Positions 26,613 through 34,640 of a stretch of 64,000 nucleotides of DNA are shown in pieces (position 1 is the first letter of the stretch; every line of letters starts with the position of its first letter). The stretch spans positions 124,001-188,000 of the forward strand of contig NZ_JASJOM010000005.1 of assembly GCF_030271255.1 (NCBI RefSeq), written 5' to 3'. The position numbers and the translations under genes were made by a program. The stretch comes from Peribacillus folii (GTDB taxonomy: Bacteria > Bacillota > Bacilli > Bacillales > DSM-1321). The notes below the pieces were generated by a model. That model saw only the letters and a program-made list of their open reading frames with translations. It searched no databases and had not been told where the DNA came from.

Positions 26613-27708
26613 GCATCCATCCTCCTTCAATTTCCCGTTTGAACTGGAGAGCCGTTTTCTGGATGGCGTTCGTGGTGGAATGATTCTTGATTCGTTTTTT
26701 TACAGGGTCGTAGATGTGCGAAAAGAGCTCATCATCGTGCTTCCATGTACAGGCTGTCTTCAGCCTCAGCATATGGCCAATCGCTTCTTCATAGGGGATT
26801 TCATGATGTTTGTGGAGCTGCTGGATGGTTTGGGCGAGGGCTATTTGAATGCCGGAATAGCCTGAAGTAAATGTCTTCCGATCTGTCATCTTCTTCGGAA
26901 AAATTTCCAGCCACGCTTCGAAAAATGCAGATGCGACCGTGAAAATCTCTTCCTTTGTTAGCTCTCCAAGTTTCGGTTTGCCGGTTTTATCGGTAATCTT
27001 TCCTTCGAATAAAGCAATGAGGCAGCGCCTCATGATCGTCAGCGAGGTCACGGCCGAGCTTGTGATGGATATTCTGGACAGTGTGGTCTCTATCTCCATC
27101 TTGCTTTCCAATTGATCTCCAATGATTCTTGTTAGTTCAGCATATTCATCACGCTGATCATATTTCATCACCAAACCGACATGGGGTTCTTTCCGCTTTG
27201 TATTAATATCATTGAATAGCTGTCTTTCTTCTTTCGTTTCGAGGTTTAAATAAATTTGAATCGTGACGGGGTACGCCTTTAGCTTATCAATTTGGCTTTG
27301 AAGCTTTTTTGCTTCGGAGAAATGACCGATTTCTTCCTCCATTTCCTTTCGTGCCCTTAAATGACTGATGGCTGAAATGAGGGCATACGTTCTGTGCTGG
27401 CCATCCAGTATATAAATTTTACTTCCCGGGGGCAGCTCCCCGCCTTCGGGCACTTCTTTTATCGCCCCCCTGCTTGAGAAGATGAACGGCGAAAAGTAAA
27501 AGTCCCCCTCAGCAACGGCGTTCATGATGAACTCCCTGATATCCGCCCTCCGCTTGTGATCGAGCTTTCTTTGAACTGCCTCATCGATCTCAAAAATGGC
27601 CTCCAAAGTCGAAAATTGGATTTGCGAGATCAATATTCTCTTCCCGAATTGGGTAATACTGTTTCCTGAAATCGACACTTTCATTTCCTGATATGTCATG
27701 TTTTTCAC
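26599..27708 (-). CDS. DGQHR/DndB-like domain protein A, 369 aa
   Basis: Carries the full family motif in YILDGQHRTYALISA (Asp102-Arg106) and the second motif RQLFNDINTKRKEPH about 60 residues later, as in DndB-type proteins. Between them is a charged helix (RKEMEEEIGHFSEAKKLQSQ). The N-terminus (ISGNSITQFGKRILISQIQF) and the early ADIREFIM helix also fit. It is the first gene of a two-gene operon. The 400-bp upstream gap holds an inverted repeat that could be an operator. A role in sensing or modifying DNA is inferred from the family only. Confidence 0.75.
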   Translation of the reverse strand: MKNMTYQEMKVSISGNSITQFGKRILISQIQFSTLEAIFEIDEAVQRKLDHKRRADIREFIMNAVAEGDFYFSPFIFSSRGAIKEVPEGGELPPGSKIYILDGQHRTYALISAISHLRARKEMEEEIGHFSEAKKLQSQIDKLKAYPVTIQIYLNLETKEERQLFNDINTKRKEPHVGLVMKYDQRDEYAELTRIIGDQLESKMEIETTLSRISITSSAVTSLTIMRRCLIALFEGKITDKTGKPKLGELTKEEIFTVASAFFEAWLEIFPKKMTDRKTFTSGYSGIQIALAQTIQQLHKHHEIPYEEAIGHMLRLKTACTWKHDDELFSHIYDPVKKRIKNHSTTNAIQKTALQFKREIEGGWMHDTK

Positions 27709-27726
27709 CTCTCTGCGACCATTATC

Positions 27727-27753
27727 CTATTTTAAGCATTTTTTGTAAAATAG
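27727..27753. promoter_or_regulatory. Inverted repeat upstream of the DGQHR pair
   Basis: CTATTTTA and TAAAATAG face each other across 11 bp, within 45 bp of the start of the first DGQHR gene. Spacing and position suit an operator for a dimeric repressor, perhaps for autoregulation. The rest of the 27709-28115 gap is AT-rich without recognisable genes. Confidence 0.4.
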
Positions 27754-28115
27754 CTCTCATTTTCACTCTTCCAAAATACATGCCCCTTTACGAGTCGATT
27801 ATCCATTAGTTTTACTTACTCTTTACAAGTTTGCTTTAAAGGGCTATAATTTTTGATTTCTTTTTCTGAACTGGTGAATATCTTCCTTTTTTTTGGAGCA
27901 GTTCGTGTCCATTTTGTGAACGAATGGTGAATAACATGATATAAAGTGGTGAAAAATGACGTTTTTATGAAAAAATTATCACACCAAAAAAAGTTCAGCT
28001 GAAGTAGGCTGAATCTTCGTCATCCCCCAGCCCTTCATGAAGTACTACCTTCCTCCCATCATGCTAGTCATGTGCAGATGAAGGCATGCGTGTTCTTTTT
28101 CCAGGAGGACTGCGT

Positions 28116-28169
28116 ATGATATTTAGGTGGTTCATCAATTTCAATTGCAGAAAGGGTGTTCAAGCTTGA
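28116..28169 (+). CDS. 17-codon leader ORF coupled to the DUF4309 gene
   Basis: ATG at 28116 follows a near-perfect AGGAGG with good spacing and encodes MIFRWFINFNCRKGVQA. Its TGA overlaps the TTG start of the next gene (TTGA). This is the classic layout for translational coupling: the leader has the strong ribosome site, while the following gene has only AAAGGGTG and a TTG. A role as a functional peptide is not implied. Confidence 0.45.
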   Translation: MIFRWFINFNCRKGVQA

Positions 28170-28699
28170 AACACAAAAGTGGTTATATCCGTTGCTTCAC
28201 CATGCTCCTCCTTGTTGCACTCATGTTTAGCGGCGGAAGTGTTCATGCAGCATCGGCGAAGTCCTCGTCTGATCGCTTGATTGGCAAAATCATGAGGGTA
28301 GCCTCGGAATCTCAGCAATCCATTAATAGCAGGCCTTTTTCTGTTGGTGATTCGTTAAAGAAAGTGGAAAAATCATGGGGTGAACCGGAGGACTTGAGCA
28401 CAGTCGCCGCCAACTACTGGAGCCATCATGTTCGTTTCCTCTATGACGAGTCAACCCCCAGGAAAACGATCACTGCGATTGATGAATTCAGTCCGCAGCT
28501 GCAAACGATTCATTTATTACAGGTAAAGAATTTGCTCGGGGAGCCGGCTAGTGCCAAGGAGCAAGAGGGGATGTACTATGTCACCTATACGGACAACGAA
28601 AGCTATAAGATCGTTTTTGTGTTCGAAAGCGCCTGGAACAACCCTGATCCTGCATTGAGTATGTATACGGTCGGACCGGCAGAGAAATCCTGTAAATGA
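28166..28699 (+). CDS. Secreted YjgB-like (DUF4309) protein, 177 aa
   Basis: From the TTG at 28166 the protein begins with a signal peptide (KHKSGYIRCFTMLLLVALMF, cleavage after VHA|AS). Its mature part has FSVGDSLKKVEKSWGEPED and a later LLQVKNLLGEPASAKEQEGMYYV segment, i.e. two copies of the turn-GEP motif seen in DUF4309/YjgB-type proteins. No catalytic site is visible. B. subtilis yjgB is part of the SigW/general stress group, but regulation here is not shown. It ends before a bidirectional terminator. Confidence 0.65.
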   Translation: MKHKSGYIRCFTMLLLVALMFSGGSVHAASAKSSSDRLIGKIMRVASESQQSINSRPFSVGDSLKKVEKSWGEPEDLSTVAANYWSHHVRFLYDESTPRKTITAIDEFSPQLQTIHLLQVKNLLGEPASAKEQEGMYYVTYTDNESYKIVFVFESAWNNPDPALSMYTVGPAEKSCK

Positions 28700-28714
28700 T
28701 GAGAGGTCCAAGCA

Positions 28715-28761
28715 AATAGACGAAAGGCTGCCCGAAGAATCATGGCAGCCTTTCGTCTATT
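28715..28761. terminator. Bidirectional terminator
   Basis: A long perfect hairpin (AGACGAAAGGCTGCC / GGCAGCCTTTCGTCT) between convergent genes. Confidence 0.85.
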
Positions 28762-28762
28762 T

Positions 28763-29080
28763 TCATTCGGCGAGCTTCTTTTCCATGGCCAAATTGCGTA
28801 GATAATCCAATAGTGGCCGTACCCTCTCTGGCGCTGTGACATCCGTGAATGAGAAGTTTTGCTTCTTCGTTTCCCCTGCGATATCCAGCTGATATGAAAA
28901 CGCATCCGCTCCTTGTGCTTTAGCCCCTGCCATTTTACTTGAGGATAGGTTGGACAGATCGGCTGTTTGCATGAGTTGCTGAAGCTCCTCATGCTTCCCC
29001 TGTGGTAATTCTTCTGTATCTATCACCACATTCAAATCGAGGTTGGCCATTCCGCCGACACAGCTAAACTGGATGAGCAT
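28763..29080 (-). CDS. Emfourin-type inhibitor of the protealysin-like protease
   Basis: A 105-residue protein starting MLIQFSCVGGMANLDL, ending in a helical PERVRPLLDYLRNLAMEKK. It sits 24 bp downstream of a protealysin-like M4 peptidase gene. This pairing is the hallmark of emfourin, a tight-binding inhibitor that keeps the intracellular protease inactive. The sequence start and C-terminal helix fit that family. GGGAGG stands 11 nt before the ATG. Confidence 0.78.
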   Translation of the reverse strand: MLIQFSCVGGMANLDLNVVIDTEELPQGKHEELQQLMQTADLSNLSSSKMAGAKAQGADAFSYQLDIAGETKKQNFSFTDVTAPERVRPLLDYLRNLAMEKKLAE

Positions 29081-29104
29081 GTTCGTTTTTGCCTCCCATT
29101 CGTT

Positions 29105-30175
29105 TCAATTTACCTTCTCAGGCAGCCCAACAGCTTTAAAAGCATCTTCGATCGTTTTGATCGCTGTGTCAGGAACTTTTCCGCCATCCGCAAGCCTTTG
29201 GGCAGATTTGGTGACAACTTGTACGAATTGATTGAAATTCGCTGTCGCAAATAAACTCTGCATCGCATCGAACCAAATCAAGGCCGCTTTATCCGTTCCA
29301 ATTTCCATCGATACAAGGTAAAAGGCTTTGTTTGGTATCCCGCTGTTGATGTGGACACCATGATTATCGCGCTCGCCTTTATAGAAGTTCCTCATATGAT
29401 CCGGCTGTAAATCCTTTCCCATCAATTTATTGTCAAACGCCGTACCTGGTGCTTTCATCGAACGCAGCGCCTGTCCCTTCAGTGTAGGCCCCATTATATC
29501 GGCGCCAATCAGCCAATCGGCATCTCCAGCCGTTTGCTTCAAATAGTATTGCTTAATGGTAACCCCGAACACATCTGACAGATGTTCATTCAAGGCACCT
29601 GACTGACCGACATACTCCAATCCGCTTGTGAACTGCGTTACCCCATGTGTGAGTTCATGTCCAATGACATCCAGTGAATTGGCAAAGTTGCTAAAGATGA
29701 CACCATCACCGTCACCAAAGACCATTTCATCGCCATCCCAGTAAGCATTCGTGAATTTATCCCCATAATGGACATTCAGGATGAGATCAAGGCCTTCGTT
29801 GTCCATCGAATTACGGTGCAGGACATCCTTGAAATAATCACGGACGACGCCGCTATAATCATATGCTTGGTTAACGACGGGGTCCCCGCTTGACCGGTCT
29901 CCCTCTTTCCTTGCTTCATTCACTCTGAGCTTCGTGCCGCCCTTGCAATCATACACATGCCGGGCCGACTCACCGTGCCGCACCAAACCAGCATCGGTCA
30001 AAGCAATGACACCATTGATATCATATTCCTTGAAAATCCTGCGCCTGCGCATTTGCCGGCTTTTCGCTAAACTGACCCGCGCCGCTTCCACTTCATTCAG
30101 GGCCAAGTTCTCTAAAATATAGTTAGGTACGATGAAACACTGGCACATTGATTTGGAACCATCTTTTTTGTGCAT
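29105..30175 (-). CDS. Protealysin-like M4 metallopeptidase
   Basis: A 356-residue thermolysin-family protease. HELTH zinc motif at 173-177 and the third ligand Glu in GALNEHLSDVFG. There is no signal peptide; the short N-terminal propeptide (CQCFIVPNYILENLAL) is the protealysin type, which points to an intracellular or non-classically exported enzyme. The N-terminus before residue 100 is unusually basic (SRQMRRRRIFKEYD). The next gene is its inhibitor. The ATG at 30175 has AAGGAG 8 nt upstream. Confidence 0.88.
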   Translation of the reverse strand: MHKKDGSKSMCQCFIVPNYILENLALNEVEAARVSLAKSRQMRRRRIFKEYDINGVIALTDAGLVRHGESARHVYDCKGGTKLRVNEARKEGDRSSGDPVVNQAYDYSGVVRDYFKDVLHRNSMDNEGLDLILNVHYGDKFTNAYWDGDEMVFGDGDGVIFSNFANSLDVIGHELTHGVTQFTSGLEYVGQSGALNEHLSDVFGVTIKQYYLKQTAGDADWLIGADIMGPTLKGQALRSMKAPGTAFDNKLMGKDLQPDHMRNFYKGERDNHGVHINSGIPNKAFYLVSMEIGTDKAALIWFDAMQSLFATANFNQFVQVVTKSAQRLADGGKVPDTAIKTIEDAFKAVGLPEKVN

Positions 30176-30407
30176 ACGAGACACTCCTTCATGAATTTTT
30201 TTCAAACGGATCCGTTTCGTTTTCAAGAGTGCAGCTTCTCTTAACGCGCCCAGCCTTCAACATGATTCCATCAAGTTTGTTGAAACCTCTAGTCCGGATG
30301 CTCGGTGCTTGTGCAGCACACGTCTATAGTTTACTTTCGCCAAACTTACGCCATATCCCTCCCCATCCAGCTTATTCCTGCGGCAGAGCCTTATCGCAAA
30401 CAAAAAA

Positions 30408-30440
30408 AGCCTCAATCCCTAAAAAGGAATCAAGACCTTA
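30408..30440 (-). terminator. Probable terminator of serA
   Basis: An imperfect hairpin with several G-U pairs followed on the minus strand by seven T, 17 bp after the serA stop. Confidence 0.5.
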
Positions 30441-30456
30441 TCTGATATATTTACGG

Positions 30457-31656
30457 TTAAATGATGCGGGTCGTAACGACACCTGTGATTTGCTTGATCT
30501 TTTCCTCCAGCCCAGGAATGAGATCGCCATTCACTTCACCGTCAAGGTCGATGATCGTATACGCATATCCGCCCCGGCTTCTGTTAACCATGTCAGCGAT
30601 ATTTAGGTTCAAGCTTGAGACAGCCAGTGTGATTTGCCCAACCATGTTAGGAACGTTTTCGTGGAATACAGCCACACGTCGCTTACCTGTATAAGGAAGG
30701 GAGGTGTTAGGAAAATTCACGGAGTTTTTGATGTTCCCTGTTTCTAAAAAGCTCTTCACCTGACGGGCGGCCATTATGGCACAGTTTTCCTCCGATTCCT
30801 GTGTCGAAGCGCCAAGATGGGGGATCGGCACGACATTTTTCATGTTCAGCACATTTTCATTCGGGAAGTCTGTAATGAACTGACCGACTTGCCCTCCTTC
30901 AAGAGCCGCTTGCATATCGGTTTCATTCACAAGCTCACCGCGTGAGAAGTTCAAAATATGAACGCCCGGCTTCATGATGCTAAATGTTTCTTGGTTGAAC
31001 ATCCCTCTAGTGTCATCCGTCAATGGAACATGGACAGTTATGTAATCCGACTCGGCAAACAACTGCTCAAGCGTCATCGCGCGCTGTACATTGCGTGATA
31101 GATTCCAGGCTGTATCGACAGATATGAACGGGTCAAACCCGATGACATCCATGTCCAAATCAAGCGCATCATTCGCTACGAGCGCACCAATCGCGCCCAA
31201 GCCGATGACACCTAACGTTTTACCTTTGATTTCTTTACCGACAAATTGCTTCTTTCCTGCTTCCACAAGCTTTGGAATTTGCTGTCCTTCACCTTCGAGC
31301 GTCTTTGTCCAAGCAACACCGGCAAAGAGATTACGAGATGAAGCCATCAATGAAGTCAATACCATTTCTTTGACTGCGTTGGCGTTCGCTCCAGGCGTAT
31401 TGAACACAACGATTCCCTGCTCCGTGCATTTGCCGACCGGAATATTGTTGACTCCCGCTCCTGCCCTTGCGATCGCTTTTAGATCGGAACCTAATTCCAT
31501 CGCATGCATATTAAAGCTGCGAACAACGATTGCATCGGGATTTTCGCTGTCATTATCAATTGTAAAGCCATCCTTATTGAATACATTTAACCCGCTTTGT
31601 GCAATGTTATTTAACGTTTTGATCGTTTTCGCTTTTTCTAAAGTGATTGTACTCAT
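30457..31656 (-). CDS. serA: D-3-phosphoglycerate dehydrogenase with ACT domain
   Basis: A 399-residue enzyme that oxidises 3-phosphoglycerate to 3-phosphohydroxypyruvate, the first step of serine synthesis. RSFNMHAMELGSDLKAIARAGAG is typical of the short bacterial SerA branch. The NAD fold carries LGVIGLGAIGALVA, then the catalytic Arg (FSRGELV), Glu in FPNEN and His (PHLGAST). The last 70 residues (RRVAVFHENVPNMVGQIT) form an ACT domain that may bind serine. ATG 31656 follows AGAGGAG. A ZTP riboswitch with terminator precedes it. Confidence 0.88.
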   Translation of the reverse strand: MSTITLEKAKTIKTLNNIAQSGLNVFNKDGFTIDNDSENPDAIVVRSFNMHAMELGSDLKAIARAGAGVNNIPVGKCTEQGIVVFNTPGANANAVKEMVLTSLMASSRNLFAGVAWTKTLEGEGQQIPKLVEAGKKQFVGKEIKGKTLGVIGLGAIGALVANDALDLDMDVIGFDPFISVDTAWNLSRNVQRAMTLEQLFAESDYITVHVPLTDDTRGMFNQETFSIMKPGVHILNFSRGELVNETDMQAALEGGQVGQFITDFPNENVLNMKNVVPIPHLGASTQESEENCAIMAARQVKSFLETGNIKNSVNFPNTSLPYTGKRRVAVFHENVPNMVGQITLAVSSLNLNIADMVNRSRGGYAYTIIDLDGEVNGDLIPGLEEKIKQITGVVTTRII

Positions 31657-31785
31657 GTCGTATGCTCCTCTTTTCAAATATGATAGTTTTCCAAATGCTA
31701 ACAGTATCTAAAGCCTAGCTGCCATCCAAATTCATGAAAATCTGTATTCCTGCAGACTTCACTATTGTCTGATCATAAACAGAAA

Positions 31786-31883
31786 GAGGCAAGGGATATA
31801 ATCCCTTACCTCTGCCCAGGCGAACGGCTACGACACTATGTGTTCCCTCACGGTTATCCGCGTTTCGCCAGTTGCACATAGTC
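31786..31883 (-). promoter_or_regulatory. ZTP (pfl) riboswitch with terminator, upstream of serA
   Basis: On the minus strand the leader shows AACTGGCGAAACGCGG, a paired flank (TATGTG...CACATA), and CGCCTGGGCA at the 3' side, the two conserved blocks of the ZTP riboswitch. It is followed directly by a hairpin (GAGGTAAGGGAT / ATCCCTTGCCTC, 31786-31812) and a T-rich stretch, i.e. an intrinsic terminator. ZTP binding signals low 10-formyl-tetrahydrofolate; turning on serA would raise serine, the main one-carbon donor. The serA start lies about 130 bp further on. Confidence 0.8.
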
Positions 31884-32093
31884 TTTTCATTTATTTCATT
31901 TTATCAAATTATTCAGCATTCTTCAATTTAAAGTTTAAATTATTTTCGTTCCATCAATCATGTCCCGATGAACGCCCCTGCGCATCCTCCTAAAACTGAA
32001 GAACCCCTTCAACCGTTCCTTCATTTGGACTGCCAGGTTTACCGTCGAAAGATATTTGAATTTCTCCTGACTAGCAAAGTAGAATAAAAACTC

Positions 32094-32543
32094 TTAATAT
32101 CTAGTACGGTTCCATTTTTTTATTACGAGTACCATAAGAAAAATGACAAAAACCATGATTAATAGTAGTATGATGGGCACTGTCGTTGTTAGAACGGTGA
32201 CCCACTCGCTTACCTCGATATCAGACGGTATCACCACGATTTGTTTTATATCATGCTCTTCCGCAGCTCGATTGATCGTATCCATCGCGAATTCACTGTT
32301 CGGGACAAGTACGCTAAAATTCTCCCCATGATCCTTCAGCCGACCGCTTATTTGATATACACTTTTTTTCGGTTCCAATTTCAAGGAAGTCACCTTCCCC
32401 TTTCCCAACGCTGCATAAAATTCCGCATCGGTCATTGTCTCCTTTTTTTCGGCATCATCGGATTGCATATAGGCAAAGCCAAGGGCGAGCAATACGATCA
32501 CAATACTTACATAAAAAATTTTAGTTCGGAAAATTGCTTTCAT
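32094..32543 (-). CDS. FtsH extracellular-domain-only membrane protein, 149 aa
   Basis: Two membrane helices (8-25 and about 118-140) enclose a 90-residue outer domain. Its sequence follows the N-terminal part of FtsH: FRTKIFYVSIVIVLL, MTDAEFYAALGKGKVTSLKL, then VSEWVTVLTTTVPIILL, which aligns with FtsH SGWVTFLTTIIPFVI (recalled). The chain stops after the second helix with a basic tail; the AAA and zinc-protease parts are missing. It could be a decayed ftsH duplicate or an FtsH partner that caps the hexamer. The ATG has AGAAGG 7 nt upstream. The frame is intact. Confidence 0.7.
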   Translation of the reverse strand: MKAIFRTKIFYVSIVIVLLALGFAYMQSDDAEKKETMTDAEFYAALGKGKVTSLKLEPKKSVYQISGRLKDHGENFSVLVPNSEFAMDTINRAAEEHDIKQIVVIPSDIEVSEWVTVLTTTVPIILLLIMVFVIFLMVLVIKKWNRTRY

Positions 32544-32626
32544 TCCATACCTTCTTCCATGTTCAAACAAACTAAAGGTAATAGTATCATATATAGTTAA
32601 TTATTAACAATTAAATAAAATATAAA

Positions 32627-32656
32627 AGACACAGCCCCAATTGAAGGGCTGTGTCT
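32627..32656 (-). terminator. Terminator of the VOC-protein gene
   Basis: A perfect hairpin AGACACAGCCC / GGGCTGTGTCT followed on the minus strand by TTTTATATT, 10 bp after the stop. Confidence 0.75.
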
Positions 32657-32666
32657 TGCTTTACCA

Positions 32667-33083
32667 TTAACCTTGACTGAATGAGCTCTCATCCATGTAG
32701 AATACTTCCCAAAGATGTCCGTCAAGATCCTTGAAGCTCCAGCCATACATGAATCCGTGATCGATGGCATCATTGTAGGGCTGTGCACCGGCTTTCAATG
32801 CCCTATGGACGATTTCGTCGACTTCTTGCTTACTGTTAACCGAGAGGGCGACAATCGCTTCCGCACTCGTCTCTGAATTCGGGATTTCCTTTTTCGTAAA
32901 CGTCTTGAAGTACTCCTCGACCAATAGCATGACGTAAATCGATTCGCTGATGACCATGCACGCTGCGTTTTCATTGGTCATTTGCTCGTTAAAGACAAAG
33001 CCTACCTTGGTGAAGAATTCCATCGACGCATCCAAATCTTTAACAGGAAGGTTAACGAATATCTTCTCTGCTTGAACTCCCAT
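32667..33083 (-). CDS. VOC-family (glyoxalase/bleomycin-resistance-like) protein, 138 aa
   Basis: Starts AEKIFVNLPVKDLDASMEFF, the standard first strand and helix of a VOC module, and ends FKDLDGHLWEVFYMD, where the Glu in WEVF is the usual metal ligand. Length fits a single two-module VOC chain that dimerises. Many such proteins (PhnB/YcgJ-like) have no known substrate. The ATG at 33083 follows GAGGGTG; the longer frame has no SD. Confidence 0.78.
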   Translation of the reverse strand: MGVQAEKIFVNLPVKDLDASMEFFTKVGFVFNEQMTNENAACMVISESIYVMLLVEEYFKTFTKKEIPNSETSAEAIVALSVNSKQEVDEIVHRALKAGAQPYNDAIDHGFMYGWSFKDLDGHLWEVFYMDESSFSQG

Positions 33084-33204
33084 CACATTCACCCTCACTT
33101 GATCAGTTTTTCGTTCAAGACCTACTATTCGCCGTTCATTTCGGTAATCCTGCAAACAACTTCATGAAGCCTATGTAATCCGAAGTGACCCGTAACCAAA
33201 GCTG

Positions 33205-33696
33205 TTACTTCAAAAAGATACTCATGATTTCCGTTTGGTTCATGATTGCTTCGGCGCTAGTTGTTTTTTCCACTTTTTCAACCAGCTCGCCATTCGTGAT
33301 GACGATCGGAGTTATGATGCTGGGTGCATTCGATTTAAGGAATTCGATATCGAATGTAACAAGCTTGTCCCCCGCTTTTACACGCTGCCCTTCTGCAACA
33401 TGCACTTCAAATCCTTCACCTTTCAGGTTCACCGTTTCTAACCCGATATGCATCAACAATTCAATCCCATTTTTTGTCCGAAGTCCTATAGCATGCTTCG
33501 TATGAAATACCTGGACCACTTCTGCATCGATCGGAGCCACGACAAGACCCTCTTCCGGAAGGATCGCGATACCATCCCCCATTAGCTTTCCTGAGAATAC
33601 GGGATCCGGAACATCCTCCATCTTGATAACCTGTCCGCTGATCGGTGCAAGCAGTTGCTCCACACTATCTTTCTTTCCGAATAATTTCTTGAACAT
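33205..33696 (-). CDS. crr: PTS glucose-type EIIA component
   Basis: A 163-residue IIA(Glc) domain. MFKKLFGKK and LLAPISGQVIKMEDVPDPVF open it as in Crr; the phospho-accepting His lies in LLMHIGLETVNL and the second active-site His in VFHTKHAIGL. It takes phosphate from HPr and passes it to an IIB domain. It stands alone, without IIB/IIC genes, as is usual for a general EIIA in Bacillus relatives. The ATG at 33696 is preferred; GTG 33705 is possible. Confidence 0.85.
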   Translation of the reverse strand: MFKKLFGKKDSVEQLLAPISGQVIKMEDVPDPVFSGKLMGDGIAILPEEGLVVAPIDAEVVQVFHTKHAIGLRTKNGIELLMHIGLETVNLKGEGFEVHVAEGQRVKAGDKLVTFDIEFLKSNAPSIITPIVITNGELVEKVEKTTSAEAIMNQTEIMSIFLK

Positions 33697-33804
33697 AATA
33701 GCCACCTTCCTCTTTCCAGTTATATTTATCGTATCAACAAGCTGTATGAATCCCGCACTGAAAAGAATTCTGCCTTACCCTTTATGTTGTGCAAATCATT
33801 CGAT

Positions 33805-34413
33805 TTAATAAACCTTTGTATCTGTATTTATGGTTTCCACTTTCATGAATTCGAATGCTGCTTCATATCCTTTTCCTTGCGGGCTGCAGGCATAAATGCC
33901 GACTTTCATCGTATCCGCCCCTTCAACGAGATGGGTCATTCTGATTTGGCTCCACGTGCTGCCATCCAAGGAATAATCAACATAATAATTGTTGTCCCTT
34001 CTCGTTATCCGATAAAAAAGTGAAGCCCCGGCTTGGGTAATTTCCTGACTCGACCAATCAGAATAACCTTGGTTTGTGGCAACCACTCCTAATTTACTTT
34101 TGCCATCAGGGATATATTCAACCGACGTCTTCAGCCATGTCTCACTTGAAAAACGCACCATCAAGCCCGCCTGGTCATATCGATTCACCGGCTTGGATTT
34201 CACTTTAGTCGTTAAACGAAAATCGCCTTTGACCTCATGGAATAAAAAATGCCCATTATCGGCCGCAAAGCCATAATGCGTTTTTTGCCAAAAGTCGGTC
34301 CGATCATCCGTTTCGATGACTAAAGTCGAATCCTCAGCATTCACCCTCCACGCTTTGGGCTCGGAGTGCCACGTTAAAGTTGTTGCAAATTCAGCAGCAT
34401 TGAACTCCTCCAT
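33805..34413 (-). CDS. DUF1349 (concanavalin-like) protein, about 202 aa
   Basis: Has the DUF1349 features FWQKTHYGFAADNGHFLF, the run FRLTTKVKSKPVNRYDQAGLMVR and SVEYIPDGKSKLGVVATNQGYSDWS, with YYVDYSLDGSTWSQIRM near the end. These form a concanavalin-like sandwich, as in B. subtilis YesU, and suggest carbohydrate binding. The start is uncertain: AAAGGTGGG lies about 25 nt before the ATG at 34413, so an upstream non-ATG start is possible. Confidence 0.78.
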   Translation of the reverse strand: MEEFNAAEFATTLTWHSEPKAWRVNAEDSTLVIETDDRTDFWQKTHYGFAADNGHFLFHEVKGDFRLTTKVKSKPVNRYDQAGLMVRFSSETWLKTSVEYIPDGKSKLGVVATNQGYSDWSSQEITQAGASLFYRITRRDNNYYVDYSLDGSTWSQIRMTHLVEGADTMKVGIYACSPQGKGYEAAFEFMKVETINTDTKVY

Positions 34414-34588
34414 CAATATAGCAGTTATGATCGTTCCCACCTTTCTTCCATTTGATGCGTGCACATTCACCAACGAAACCATTAATATTTTGTTAATTCC
34501 GATAAATACAAGCTTATCATAAGTCGACCCCATTTGAGAATCATCAGGTTCCGGAACGCGCAGGGCAGGGACGTTGCAGCGTAAAAAA

Positions 34589-34613
34589 GCGATTCTCCTT
34601 ATGGAAGAATCGC
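34589..34613 (-). terminator. Terminator downstream of the DUF1801 gene
   Basis: A hairpin GCGATTCTTCC / GGAGAATCGC followed on the minus strand by TTTTTTA, about 30 bp after the stop. Confidence 0.75.
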
Positions 34614-34640
34614 CCCTTTCCCCCCGATCACTGGGTGGTC

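Noticed and set aside
31960-32090. Minus-strand open stretch ending ...FDGKPGSPNEGTVEGVLQF
   Set aside because: Looks protein-like but has no start codon and is preceded by a stop; too short to call a pseudogene.
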